This document shows, piece by piece, positions 1 to 12,043 of a stretch of 64,000 nt of DNA; positions within the stretch are counted from its first letter, which is position 1; the number at the start of each line of letters is the position of its first letter. The notes under the pieces were generated by a model. It searched no databases. It was not told where the DNA came from and saw only the letters and a list, made by a program, of their open reading frames with translations. Both the position numbers and the translations under genes were made by a program. The stretch spans positions 51,540,588-51,604,587 of the forward strand of contig OX467082.1 of NCBI GenBank assembly GCA_950106755.1, written 5' to 3'. The stretch is from Climacium dendroides (Eukaryota > Streptophyta > Bryopsida > Hypnales > Climaciaceae).

Positions 1-2496
1 AAAGGAAGGAGCCTTCCGAAAGGAGGACAGAGGTTGAGAGGGTTTCAGTCTCTTCTAAGAAGGGATCCAGAGAAAAGAGGAAAGTTTCGCCGGAACCGGA
101 AGTTCTGGGAGAGGATTCTTTGGGGAGGATCATTTTGGACTTAGGGAGAGTCCGGGAGGAGCTTGACACGGAGAGAGGAGCAGTGAGAAATGTATGTGGA
201 CTGCTTGGAGGGATCAATGTGTCAGAGCTCGCAGAGAAAGTAGAAGGGTTGATCCGGGATAGTGAAAACCAGAAGTGGGAGACCCGCATCAAGGAGTTGA
301 CTGAGAGGAATGCGGATCTCCAGTGGCAAATTGAGAAGGATGAGGAAAAGAAGAGAGAGGTGGAACGGCTTACCTCAGAGTTTAAGGGGGCCATTAGGAG
401 AGTTGGGGCCTTTGTTTCCAACACTGCGGATGTTGTAAACAAAGCCAAACTCTATGATGAGGGAATCCATGAGGCAGGACCGGAAGCCACAGGTAAGGTT
501 GTCTTAGTTTTGGCAGAGTATTCCGAGGAGATGGAGAAGTTCATGTTTGAAGTCCGAGATGTTCTTCACCAGGCAGAACAGTTTCCGGAGTCCGGAATAA
601 AAAGAAAGGATGAAGTGATGGAACCAACCAAAAAGAATGCGCCCACAAAGACTCCAACAAAGACGCCAACAAAGATGCCAACCAAGCGGGAAAGGCAGGA
701 GGATGAGTTGACACCAACCTCTAAGGGTATGGAGGGGAGGAAAGAAGGATCAGTGCACGGATCCGGATCAAAGGATCGAATCCGGAAGTCGGAATCTGGC
801 TTAGGCAGACCACAAAGTAAAGGCTCTCAACCCTCACCCACCAAGAAGATTGTGAAGAAGGTTACTCCCGTCAGAGGAAGAGACGTGCCTCAAAGGAGTC
901 AACAATCCGCAGAGGACGAGTCTCCCAGCCAATCCGAGCGGGAGGAAAGTCAGTCGAAATCCGGAGAAGAGAATTCGGAAGACACCGAATCAGAAGAGGA
1001 ATCGGAACCTGAGCAAATCTCACCAGCAAAGTTCAAAGGGAGAACCTCAACACCGTCTAAGAAGAAGCTGCCCTTAAGTGGAAAACCGTCAGCCAGTAGG
1101 AAACAGCCAGCTAAGAAGGGGGCAACAAAGTTAGAGGAACCTTCTCCAAAGAAGGCTAGGAAATAAATAGGAAAGTTGCTAGGAAGTTTCTGGGAAGCGA
1201 CCCTAGAATGGTTAGCCAAAAACTCAAGTTTTTGATAGGTAGAAAGTAGCTTGGGAGGTGCTTTTCAGGTGCATGCACTTGGGCTGTACTTTCCGGATTT
1301 TTAGGATCTGAGATCCACATTTTGCGGATTGGATGGGGTTGGTAGGAAAGTCAACTTAGAAGGATAAGGAATGCCACCTGTCATTCTCCTGTCCTTTAGT
1401 TTTATTCCTTGGGACCTTTAGGGTTCCCTGGAGTGTGTATTTAAGGGGTTGAAGTTAGTTTGAAGCCCCGGGTGTTTTCTTATTTGTATTTTTCAACACT
1501 TTGCGAATTGATTTCAGATTTCCACTCCATAAGTGTTGGCCTGAAAAGGCTAAGTTCTGTATTGGTATGCCGTGCAATGCTAGAACCATTGTTTAGTGCG
1601 GGTAGCTGGTTTGTAGATGTGGAGGAAGACAAGTAGCCCCCGGATTCTGTCCAAGATCTGACTTTGAGAGCTTTGAGGATTTGGTTCAAGAAAACTTTGT
1701 ATACTGAGAGGGTATTTTAGTTGCTGAAGTTCCTTGGGAGTCTTCTGAGTAGGATAGCCATTCTTAGGTTGGGTGAATTCTTCAGGAGGGAGAACGAATG
1801 CTAGCCGATGTTTGATGAGGTCCTGTTGGATCCGGAAGAGAGGAACAGGAAGGTAGTTAGGATCTCTTAGTTATCGGGTGCCGGATCACGCTTTTGGAGT
1901 CCTGTCCGGATAGGTCTGTCATTGTAGTACTGAGAAGATAATAGGGGTTTCTTGAGTGACCTGCTAGTCCGGATTAACATCCGGATTAGTTGTAAGCAAG
2001 TAACTATTTCCTATTCTAGTGTTTGTTGTTGTTATTTTAAGTGGATCTTCATTTCATTCTAAACACGTTTGAAGGGTAGGGTTTACGTTCCCTTCCTAAA
2101 ACCAAAGAGCGGAACCCTCTTGGTAGAGGTTAAACTAAGATTTTGTGAGTTACTGTAACTGGATAGAAATCCTCTTTCCGGTTCCGCATCCGTCTAAGTC
2201 AATTTGGATAGAGAGAAGCACAGGATTATGACGATCCTCCTTGTTCGATTACTGGTGGAAGACTTGGAGTGGACGTAAGGGAATTGGAGTATGGAGAGGA
2301 AAGGGTATTGAGAGAGTTTTATGTTGCGAATATTTAGATCTGGTTTTGCTTGGGTTTGGTGTTTTCCGAATCCTGATCCGGATATCTTGAGGAAACTAAC
2401 GTTGAAATCTTGTGGGAACGATACACGAGTCATCTAAGGTGTTTCACATCAATTTAACACCTAAGGGTAGGATTTGTGCTTCCTTGTGCTATGACA
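1..2496 (+). mobile_element. Family A LTR, 3' portion (runs in from the left edge)
   Basis: This is the right part of a long terminal repeat in plus orientation. The same sequence appears inverted at 32726-34852 and 40331-43630, and in all three the LTR ends in ...GTGCTATGACA. The end is placed at 2496 because the other copies stop matching at the same base, where they meet a target duplication or the PBS. The bases after 2496 (ACTTAAGAAG) show no primer-binding site, so this is a 3' LTR or a solo LTR rather than a 5' LTR. The left end lies outside the window, so no target duplication can be tested. The LTR contains its own ORF at 3-1166. Confidence 0.85.
3..1166 (+). CDS. LTR-encoded coiled-coil protein, C-terminal part (family A)
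   Basis: The frame is open from base 3 to a TAA at 1166, about 387 residues, with the start outside the window. It matches, on the other strand, the ORF at 43567-41661 inside another copy of the same LTR. Residues about 40-190 are charged and heptad-like (REELDTERG, ELTERNADLQ), so a coiled coil is likely. The last 180 residues are low-complexity, rich in K, R, S, T, P and E, with repeated PTKT motifs and a basic end (KKARK), as in a nucleic-acid-binding tail. Unlike the copy at 42.1 kb, this one has no frameshift at the PTKT repeats. I do not recognise the family. A Gag-like or accessory role is inference from its place in a retrotransposon. Confidence 0.6.
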   Translation, partial: RKEPSERRTEVERVSVSSKKGSREKRKVSPEPEVLGEDSLGRIILDLGRVREELDTERGAVRNVCGLLGGINVSELAEKVEGLIRDSENQKWETRIKELTERNADLQWQIEKDEEKKREVERLTSEFKGAIRRVGAFVSNTADVVNKAKLYDEGIHEAGPEATGKVVLVLAEYSEEMEKFMFEVRDVLHQAEQFPESGIKRKDEVMEPTKKNAPTKTPTKTPTKMPTKRERQEDELTPTSKGMEGRKEGSVHGSGSKDRIRKSESGLGRPQSKGSQPSPTKKIVKKVTPVRGRDVPQRSQQSAEDESPSQSEREESQSKSGEENSEDTESEEESEPEQISPAKFKGRTSTPSKKKLPLSGKPSASRKQPAKKGATKLEEPSPKKARK

Positions 2497-2906
2497 ACTT
2501 AAGAAGTTACATAGGGTAAATTTCTGAGGATAGGGTGGTGAAAATCTAAAGTTTTGGGATAGTTGTACATAATTAGGAAGTTTACTTTTTGAGTGACACG
2601 GCCACTAGCAGTTGAAAAGTGACCGGGTCCGTAATTATAGGATCTGAGATCCACTTTTAGTGGAAGTAGTGGGAATTTGAGTGAAAGTCAACAGGGCTAG
2701 AAAATAGCAAGGGAATGAAACGTGTTTGGCCTTGATTGGTTGGAGGGTTACTTTTAGGTTAGGATTTTGAGGGAGTAGTTTAGTATTTAAATCCGGGACT
2801 TATTTGGTCCCGGTGTGCATCTTTATCTTACCTTCTTATATTCATGAGTACTTGGGAGTTCGCTCTTGGTGTGATTGAAACAAATCATAGTTGTGTGTAC
2901 TTGACA
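2497..2906. other. Non-coding stretch between LTR A and the CACTA-like element
   Basis: No ORF of note. The run near 2840-2906 (acttgggagttcgctc) resembles the sequence near 6715-6750, so it is probably another LTR remnant. Its boundaries cannot be defined. Confidence 0.3.
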
Positions 2907-4516
2907 CACTAGAAGAAAAACGTGTCCGCTACAACCAGCCGTTCTGCGACTAGTGTCCTATGCAACTATCCTGCGACTGAAATCCTCTCTATTTGTACCA
3001 AATCTAATTTAATTGTTTTATATTATTGTTTTTGTCGCAAAGCAGTCAATCTATAGTTGTAAAAATGACTAAGAAACAACTAGAGAAAAATTGCAACTAT
3101 AAAATGACCAAAGTTATTTCTTAGTCATTTTCTAGTTGTTTCCTAGTTGCTTTCTAGTTGTACTTTAGTTGTATGGCAAATTTCATTAAAATGGTAGCAT
3201 TCTATATTTCTTTGTGCAATTTTTCAAACTGCGGGGTTTCAATTGCAAAATGACATCTAAGACTAATATAGATTATGTACATCTAGAACATTTATAGATT
3301 TCAAAAATCTAGGACTGATATAGATTTTAGACTGTGGGATTTTAAAAAATTAGTAAAAATCTAGATTTTAGATATCTAGGACTTTTATAGATTTTAGAAA
3401 TCTAGGATGGATATAGATTTCAGATTGCACAATCTAAACTGTTAAAAGTGTCAAATAATGGAATGTCTCCATTTTAATGAAATTGGCCATTTGGTTTTTA
3501 GTCATTTTACACTCTTAGAAAATTTAGCTATTTTGTTGATTTGATTGTATAGATTTGTTTCACTTATTTGCTGAAATCAATCAAAAATTGAGTTTTGTAG
3601 TAGTAAAACTAGTCATGCATTAGTTGTCTTAGTTGTTTCCTAGTCACTTTTAAGTCATACATTAGTTGTCTTAGTTGCTTCCTAGTCATTGTTAAGTCAT
3701 ACATTAGTTGTCTTAGTTGCTTCCTAGTCATTGTTAAGTCATACATTAGTTGTCTTAGTTGCTTCCTAGTCATTGTTAAGTCATACATTAGTTGTTTCTT
3801 AGTTGTTTTTCAATATCTTAGTTGCTTCTTAATCATTTTTTAGTATCTCAGTTGTCCCATATCTATTGTCAAGAGTACCTTAAAGTTGGACATATAAGAC
3901 TTGTAAGCTATTGTTGTCTTATGCAATGAATTGTGTTGGTAGAATTCTAAGATTTCTACAGTTTGTAGATTTCTACAATATTTAGAATTCTATAGAATAC
4001 AAAATTCTACAACCAATAGAAATTTTAAAAAAATTGAAAATTAAGAAATTTTAAAATCTATAAAATTGTAAAGTTTCCTAAACTAATGAAATCTATTAAA
4101 TATCACTTTTTGAATTTTTGAAATCTAGGAAGAAGATAGTTCAAAAGTTCTGAAATCTAGAAAAAGGTAGATTTGAAATTCTAAAACCTTGAAAAAAGTA
4201 GATCTGAAATTTAGAAATCTAGAAAAAAAAGTAGATTTAAAATCCTAAAATCTAGAAAAAGGTAGATTTGAAATTTTGAAATCTACAAATCATCAAGACT
4301 AGTGTTTTAATAATCTACAAATTTACAAGTTGCAAACAAGTTGCAAATGAGTCACAGACAAGGTGTATTGCTACAAACGTTTCCTAGATTCTAGAGTGTC
4401 CACTGCGACTACAAAATTCCAAATTATCACTAGTTGCAATCCAGTCGCAAATGTCCGATGCAACTGAAAAACCAGTTGCGTAGCGTAGTCGCAGAACCCC
4501 CTTTTTTCTTCTAGTG
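2907..4516. mobile_element. CACTA-like non-autonomous element, 1.6 kb
   Basis: The left end reads CACTAGAAGAAAAA and the right end is its inverted copy, 14 of 14 bases. Just inside both ends is a shared TTCTGCGACTA. CACTA starts are the hallmark of the CACTA (EnSpm) superfamily. No transposase ORF is present. The interior is AT-rich, with many short repeats such as TAGTTG, CTAGTCATT and AGATTT. The expected 3-bp target duplication is not visible (ACA on the left, CTC on the right), so one flank has changed or recombined. The right end abuts the broken family B ORF. Confidence 0.65.
3619..3786. repeat. Tandem repeat, four 42-bp units
   Basis: Four head-to-tail units of 42 bp beginning ATTAGTTGTCTTAGTTG and ending AAGTCATAC. 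The first unit is slightly diverged and the other three are nearly identical. It lies inside the CACTA-like element. Confidence 0.9.
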
Positions 4517-5773
4517 CTCTATCCTCGCAGTGAAGTCCACAAGGATAGTTACCACCTTGGTTCCGGTAATATGGCCTTCCAATATCAGCTTTGAGTCAAA
4601 CAAGGCAGCCTTCGTGACGAGGTCGGCTTTGATGTTGACTGCTTCGGATAGATTCTTGATTAGAGCGAGAGCCTCCTTTTCTTTCTCCTTTGCAGCTGCC
4701 ATTTCGCCTTCCGCCCAATTCACTCAAACCTGGAGTTGGTTCCGTTCCACCTCCAACTTCTGGATCCGCTCCTCCCTCTTCGTTAGATCTTCCGGCTTGG
4801 GCAATCGTTTGATAGCTTCCATGATCTGATCCAGCTCTACCTTCAGGACTTCCGCGGCATCTATCACCAAATCCGCTAGATTGTCGTAGAGTACCTTGGC
4901 CTCACGTATCCACTCAAGCCTTGCATTGAAAAATGCGGATTCCGTTTCCACTTTAGGTCCCCTGCTGGACTCTCCCCTCTCCATCGCCTGTGGCTTGGAT
5001 CGCGACCCCAGATCGGTTGATTTCCTCTTCTTGGCCCTCGAATCGGTCAAGTGTTCCTCGGGAAGTTCCTCCGGATCAGACTCGACCGGATCTTCTGCCT
5101 CCTCCCCGGAAAGTCCATATGAAAAGATCGCCTTTCTGGTGTCATACTAGATTACTTCCGCTGCACTCAAAAGTTCCTGTTGATGGTATAGATGGAACAA
5201 GTAGGTGCTAACTGGACTCGCCTTTACTTGGGTTACATGATCCGCTAACTTAGCCATGGCCCCGGCTATGACTCTACTCCAGTACACCACTCGGTTCTCC
5301 ATAGCCCCGAAAATAGTATTGGCCACCGTAATGGTAACCCGTGTTGGCTTTTCCGGATACAAGATGGGAATGAGGAATTCTAGCATCCGCCTATGTCTCT
5401 TGTCTTTGCACTCGCTGATAGCGAATCCGTCCTTAGGGTTTGCAGACCCAGTGAACTTTCCAGCTACAAACTGGTCCGTCCTCGATGCTAACCCGTTCCC
5501 ATTCTTCCAGAACTGATAGACGTCGGCCCAGATGTCCTCGGTCCACGCGACTGGCTGCCTTCTCAAAGTGAGCTCATACTGATTCGGAACACCGTGAAGT
5601 AGCTCCTGAATCATACCTTCACTCTTGAGGTTCTATGGTCAGTGTAGTAGACCGACACATCCTAATTTAGTTAAGTCCTCCTCTAACTGTTTGTGTAGTT
5701 CCGAGTTATCCGGAATGGCCGGAGAAATAATCCGGGCGGATACCGCTATCTTCCGTACTGGTCCGGATGCCAT
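4517..5773 (-). pseudogene. Broken LTR-encoded protein, family B
   Basis: One frame runs from an ATG at 5773 down to 4517, where the CACTA-like element cuts it. It is interrupted by four stops: a TGA and a TAG near 5640, a TAG at 5147 and a TGA at 4724. The order matches the family A LTR ORF: an N-terminal LEEDL-x-LGC motif, MIQELLHG, then NPKDGFAI, RRMLEF, a conserved core and the end FLFHLY-like (YLFHLY), followed by an acidic linker, a basic patch (AKKRKS) and a coiled coil. Identity to family A looks moderate, so this is a separate retroelement family. The glutamine in MIQELL is a TAG stop in family A, which shows that CAG-to-TAG decay has occurred there. No function is assigned. Confidence 0.6.
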
Positions 5774-7050
5774 AAGATCTAAGTCAAAAATGAGGGAGAA
5801 GTAACCCTGCTTCCGTCGCTAACTCACCACTCTTTCTCTCAACTACTCACACGGACAATCTCAGGAAAAGCAAAATATGAAAGTGAAGAGGAGAACCCTA
5901 GGTAAACAGCTTAAATACTAAACCGTCTTCTTACGAATTTCAAGATAACGGCTACAGGTCCGTTGTACTAACGGTATCCTACTTCCGTAGCTACGAGACC
6001 TATACGGTAGGTTCCTGTGTTCCGGGTGAATCCGGATTCCGGATCCGGATAAGTTCCGGTTACAGGTTGTGCTGGAACGCTTATTTCCTAATTTAAGTTA
6101 TCTTATCCAAAAATCACGTTCTAACTATAAAATTTTTGATTTTTTTTTCATTTTTCACACCTACTTCTTGTATTATCGATCCGTTTCCGGATTCCCACAC
6201 CATCTTCTAGCAACATTCTGTCAATGTAGTCTTAATTACTTGGGGAAGGAGTCAGTCGTGGAAACATAGACAAGAAAAGACATTTCTATGATAGTCTTGG
6301 AAGATAGTGAGGAAAAATGACCATCTTTATCTGATACAGTACCTATAGAGACAAATTTTGAGACAAATGAAGGTACATCAAGTTCTAGTGCGGAATTATT
6401 CCAAGTTATTAAGGAATATGTCGCAACCTAACTTTTTGATTTTTTCTCTCTATCGTATTTTGAAACACGGAATCTGGAAAAAGTATACCCAGATTGGTAC
6501 AGAAAGAAAAGAAAAGCTAAAAGTTAGAAAGACTATGAAAACAAGTCCTGAACAAACCGGAATATGGAACGGAACGGATATCGGAAATGAATCCGGTCTA
6601 GTTCCATGACCGGAGGAACGGATCCGGGATCTACACCTGGAAAATCGGAAAAAAAGAAATGATTAGGTTTCCAGGGTACAAAAGAGACTGCTTTAGGGTT
6701 TTGACTATCATTTGTACTTGGGAGCGCTCGCGTACTTGCCACGCTCTCAGTGCTTTGTGTCTATGAGAGTGCGCGAGTGTGTTGTGAGTTTCTGTGTTTT
6801 GTAAGAGTGAAGGTGTTTGTGAGGGTGTAAGCTTCTGTAAATCTGTTTTCTTCTACACGGGTAATTGAGTTTCCTTTGCATTGAGTATAGAGAGGAATTG
6901 GTTGCGTATCTTTGAGAGCGGCCGATTGAGGACGAGTGGACGCTGTGAGAATCTGTGTGAAGATTGGCACGAGAGATAACTTGGTTGATACTGAAGAAGT
7001 AAGTTGTGAGGAAATGGGACGTGCGGCCAGGAGAGAAGTGAGGTAGTGAT
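5774..7050. other. Non-coding LTR-like stretch
   Basis: No convincing gene. The DNA is rich in CCGGAT-type motifs, as in all the LTR-related pieces of this window. It probably holds the outer LTR parts of families B and C, but I could not place TG...CA ends. Confidence 0.3.
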
Positions 7051-8755
7051 TTGGAAAGGAGACAGATGCCGCAGTTAAAGCGCGGTAGAAATCAGGGACA
7101 GATGAGTGCACACAAAATAGAAATTAAAATGAGAAAGGTGGCGCCTTTAGAGCCCAATAGCGAGCGAGAGAGAGCAGAGTTAATGGAAGACCTCTTCGCC
7201 ATGGGATGTGCGGATTTCTTTGGAAAACCTTGGGGCTTCCGGAGTGAAGCCATAGTTAGGGAGCTCATAGAAGGAGTCCCTAACTAGTTTGATAACTCCC
7301 TTCGACCAGCTCCGCCCATGTGGACATGGGAGATTTGGAGGAGAGTTGATGACTTGGAGGAAGGCAATACAACGTAGGTCAGCCGGAAGGGAGACTTCGT
7401 GCGCAGAAAGTTCAGGGGAGCGGCCAACCCCAAGGACGGATTCGCCATCGAAGATTGTGTCAACGTACGACACCGGCGGCTGCTCGAATTCTTGGTACCC
7501 ATTCTGCATCCGGAAAAAATCCACCCGGGTGACTTCCACAATCAGGAATGCTATTTTTGGAGTCTTGAGCGGGGAAAAGAGGATGGATTGGGCGGGCTAC
7601 ATTCACACGCTGGTGAATGTCCTGGTCTCAAATGTGGAAAAAAGTAGGGCTACTCCGGTATGCCCCTACCTTTTCCACCTGTACAAGAATCAGAGTCTCC
7701 TGATTTCAGAGGAGAACAAGGAGTGGAGAGCTCAAATGGCTCTCTAGACGTGCGGTGGATCGGATGAAGAATCCGAGATGGAACCGGATAGCCTGGAACC
7801 GGAAGATAAGGGTGAAAACCCTAAGAAGAGGGCTTGGAAAGAAGAAGAAGAAGAGGAAGAGGAAGTCCCTCTCAACCGAAGGAGGACCAAGTAGACGCCC
7901 AGTTTAAGGAGCTCTCCTTTAGTACCTCGCAAGGATAAAGGACCGGAGCCAATGGAGCCGGTTGTCTCGAAAAAGCAAGAGCCAGTGGAGGTGGTCAAGC
8001 AAAGACCCACTTCAGTGTCTTAGTTGATGGAGACATACAACAACCTAATCCGGATTCTCAGTGCAGTGAGAGCGGATTGGGAGGTGAAGACTACTACGCT
8101 TCGTGAAGTAGTGGACTTGGTGGGAAGTATTCCAACTAGTGCGCTACCGGAAGCCGTGGCAAACTGCATCAACAATCTTGACGATATTCGGGAATTAGAA
8201 GAAAGGTTGCTGAAGCAAAACATCAACCAGCGGGAGACGGATGAGCTAGTGATCCGATTGCAAGAGGAGATCCAAGCCTTCCGGAAGGACTTGGATGCTA
8301 TTCGCGATCAGGTGAAGGCTGCAATGTCTCTACAAGAGGAGACCAGAGCGGCAATTGACTAGATGACAGTAGTAGTAGGGGCATCCGGTGACGTGATGGC
8401 AAAGGCCAAGCTTTTTGATGAGAGAATGCACAAGGATCAGAAACCTTCTGGTACCTACATTGCTCACATCTTAGCTGACTTTGTTGGAGAAATAGAGGAG
8501 ACTATGAAGGACTTCTGGAAGGACGCAAAAGGGTTGGAAGACAACATCCGGAAGTTCCAGAGTGGATTGGTCTCTCTATCCGGGATTTCGATCTCGGATG
8601 AGTTTGATGAGGTGGAAATCCTGGATGGAAAGTTTGAGACCCCAGTCTCAAAGGAGAAGGAGGGAGGAAAAACTTCCACTTTAGTGGCTCCACGGGCAAT
8701 GACAAGGGTGACTTCCCCTGTAGAACCGGAACAAGTTTTGGAAGGGGGGGGATAA
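7051..8755 (+). pseudogene. Broken LTR-encoded protein, family C
   Basis: A third relative of the LTR ORF, in plus orientation. It has the N-terminal region (LMEDLFAMGCADFFGKPWGF), ELIEGVPN followed by TAG, then NPKDGFAI, RRLLEFLVPIL, a frameshift near 7510, YLFHLY near 7670, an acidic linker (a run of glutamates near 7850), a coiled coil at 8024-8362, then AKLFDERMHK as in family A (AKLYDEGIHE). In-frame stops are TAG at 7285, 7744 and 8360, with others near 7890 and 8022. Where families A or B keep the residue, glutamine or tryptophan is expected at some of these sites. The architecture is the same as in family A but the sequence is well diverged. Confidence 0.6.
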
Positions 8756-9946
8756 GAATAGGAACTTGAGTGACCTCTCCTCTATAGCTACTCCAGATAG
8801 TGGTGGACCCCCTTAGTATGAATAGATAGTTAGAAATTTAGAAGATAGAAAATTTTGTTAGACCGGACCCTATCCCAGAAAAATAGGAAAAGTTCAAATC
8901 CAAAAGTCTTGGTTGGATCAGTGCCGGATTTCCAGGGACACTTTCTGTAAATTCTGTATATAATTTGAGTCTCAAGACTGAGACGGAGAGTCTTTTTCTT
9001 CTTGCATATGTTGTCTCCTTTGTATTTTCTATTGTTTTCCTTATCTTCCCAAGGATTGGCCGGATGAAGGAGGGAGAGATTGAGTATAGATGAGCAGATT
9101 GTGAGAGGAGCTTCTCCCCTTGGTGTCTTCTTGTAATTGCATGTGTATGTGGACATGTTATAAGTGTTAGGAGTGAGTCAAGACACCTCAGTAGGTTTAG
9201 AGTTCATTATTCCTAGTGAGATAGCCAATGCTAGGCTATGTAATAAGAGAGAGGATTCTCAAACTGTGCTAAAGCTATCAGATGAGATGTCTGGGTTAGC
9301 CTCCGATCACTTGAGAGGTCTCGCCATCTGAAGAAGTAAACGGAAGAGCTCTAGATTGTATTGGTATGGGTGGATACACTTGTAGTCACTTTAGTTTTGC
9401 ACGGATCTAAAGAGACAGTAAGGTCGTTGTAGTTGGTGAGGATCGTACGGGGGATTTTTGTGTGACCTACAAACTGGGATTTTTCCTAGTTTACTGTAAA
9501 AGATCAAACCGGATCCTGTTAGAATAGGAAGATAGATTAGCTAAGTGAATCTTCCATTACTGTAAAGACCGGAAGGAGAGAAGGGCCTACCTCTCTGAGA
9601 ACAAGTGGCAGACCCCTTTGAAGTGCCAACAAAGGTTAAGCGAAACCGGAATAGAAACCGAGGAAAATGAGTTTCTTGGATGAAGTGATAAAGATCCGGT
9701 TGGGAGTGTGAGTTCCGGTTGGGTTCTTGTTGGTTGTGTGAATGGATTTTAATTCGGATTGGGTATTAGCCTAGACCGGATCAGCCTATAGTAATAGAAA
9801 GGAATTGTCTGGTACTTGGAGAAAAGGGTAAACAATGAGAAAGAAGAGTATTTGAATTGAGAATTTTCCTCAAACCACCTAGTAACACGAAACACTTTAC
9901 AGAGTCTCTTGAGTTCGATCTTTAAAGTCATTTTGTTATGCTTTAA
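8756..9946. other. Non-coding stretch after family C
   Basis: No gene seen. GTTAGACCGGACCC-like and CCGGAT-rich sequence suggests it is the downstream part of the family C LTR, but no terminal bases or duplicate copy could be located in the window. Confidence 0.3.
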
Positions 9947-12043
9947 AGAGGATTTTGTGAACATAATAGGGAATTTCACTTACCCTATGCTGCGACAGAA
10001 TACAAAGAAAACCAACGCCTTATAAGTTTGGAGTTGGATGCTTATAAGACTAAAGAAATTGCATAGAAAGAACAAGTAAGAACTCTGGAAGTTGCAAGAA
10101 TTAAGTTCCAGGATTTGCATAGAGGGCTGGAGATAGTTTTGGGAGCTAAAAATGAAGACTATCAAGTTTTGAAGTTAGAATATGAAAACCTTCAACATTT
10201 AAAGAATAAAATAGAAGATGATTGTCTAGTTATGGAAACACTACAACAAAAGCAGTGTTTTATGACTGCAAAATATGACTGCAAACAATCGTAAACGACT
10301 GGAATCAGTCATATTTTCTAATTTTACGACTGCTTGCAGTCATATTTTGCAGTCATAAAACACTGCTTTTGTTATAGTGAAAGATGTTTGGAAGAAATAG
10401 AAGAGGAGATGAAGGCTCTTAAGTATCAACTAGAAGAAATTAAGAATCAACTTTCAACTCACGAACCAGAAACTAGTCATAAGACAAACAATTTGGAACA
10501 TACTTTGAAAGAGCTGGTGAGTACCAATAATGAGCTAAATCAAGAGTTGAAAGCTACAGTCGACTTGGTATCTAGAGCCCAGCAATGCATGTGGCAGCAC
10601 TAGAGAGACTCTGCATCTACTTTTTCTCTGTATCAAGCTTATGAATTGCAATACAACATATACTTCAGTATATTCACATTGAAAAATGGTCAAAAGTTGT
10701 CCGAAGAACAATTTGAAGAAGTTTGGGAGACAGCAGGTAAATTCGAGAACATGCAGAATCTTCTCTGTGAGACGATAGCACGAGGAGATCTCATGTTGAC
10801 CAATTGGTCAACTCTTTTCTATCCCATTGCTAACTTAGGCACTAGAACTCTATTATATTATGTAAATTTGGAGAAAGAGTTAAGTCAAAGACAACGGGAA
10901 GATCGGTTGGATATACCAAAAAGGAAGGTCCGGATTGCAGACCAACAAACCCAGATTGATCCCGATTTCCTAGCATAGAGAGATATACAAAACAAGTGGA
11001 AATTGGAGTTGATCCAATTACGAGATCAAATGAAGAACCAAGGTGATATCATTTCTCTATTGGCTGCAGTAATCAATCGTGAAGTTGTCGCTCAAAGAGG
11101 TGAGCTGACTACTAGTTGTTATTTCTATAACCTCCAAAATGGATATATCAGAGTATCCAAGACTTTGGATGCTCTTGGACAAGGAAGTTTGCTTATTAGC
11201 AATGTTAAGGAAACTTCTATGTTTGATTTACCACCAGTAACCTATTAGCTTCCATTTTGGATCTCCTTAAAGACACCAATTCAAGGTTCACCACTTACTT
11301 GTCAATTTTTGGGTCAATACTATCATATGTTTGACAATATATCGGTGGAAAGACTAATACCTTCTTGAAAAGCCCTAGAATGGCTTGTAGAAGACTATGG
11401 ATTATCCGTTATAGAAGACAAACCATATGATAGAATATATCAAGACATATCAACAAAATGACAGCAAAATCTACTAGTATCAGTGGTATCCAATAACCAC
11501 TATTGTCCATGTGAGAGGTGATATAAATGGAATCCTAAAGTGACCCTTGATTCTATAGAATATAATTGGTCAAAGATACTAGGATCTTTTGATAGTCCAG
11601 ATTCTTGTGTTGCTGCTTATAGAGAGTTTCACGCACAACATATCACCCATACAAATCTAGTATGTTTCCAAGCTGCAATATTTTGTGATTTCTTGCGGAT
11701 GATGTGTAAAGACCATGGTGTAATAATAAATGTCAATAAGTTTAACATTTTACGACCAGAATTCCAAATGCAGATAAAGTTACAATACCATAGTACCCAT
11801 TGGCAACAAATGCCAGAGATTATGGCTATTACCCATTTCTTTTGGGGAGCACATTTATGTTTTATAAATGAGTTCTCTAAGACTAGGCATGAACCTATGA
11901 CAAGATGGTTGGAGTATCAACGCACCCACAACCCAAGACTTTTAGATCAGGATGATGATGTACGGAAGGCATGTGATCGAGCTTACCAAAAGAGAGTGCG
12001 TGACCAAGACAAAGGCCAAAATAAAAGACCTAAATACTATTGA
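9947..12043 (+). pseudogene. Decayed coiled-coil ORF of unknown, probably retroelement, origin
   Basis: A single reading frame can be followed for 2.1 kb. It is broken by TAG at 10064, 10601, 10976 and 11246 and by TGA at 11366, 11459 and 11519, with no TAA. It ends at a TGA at 12043 after a basic tail (NKRPKYY). The first third is a strong coiled coil (RCLEEIEEEMKALKYQLEEI). The rest has no motif I recognise. The last 160 residues are rich in W, H, F and C (FQAAIFCDFLRMMC, ITHFFWGAHLCF). A 141-bp MITE with its 3-bp target duplication sits in the frame and keeps it, since 144 bp is 48 codons. It could be the gag or extra ORF of an LTR element, but no reverse transcriptase is nearby. Confidence 0.5.
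10239..10379. mobile_element. CACTA MITE, 141 bp, with AAA target duplication
   Basis: The ends CACTACAACAAAAGCAGTG and CACTGCTTTTGTTATAGTG are inverted copies with one mismatch, and the inverted repeat continues inward for about 45 bp (GTTTTATGACTGCAAAATATG). AAA flanks both sides, the 3-bp duplication expected of CACTA elements. It lies inside the decayed coiled-coil ORF. Confidence 0.93.
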
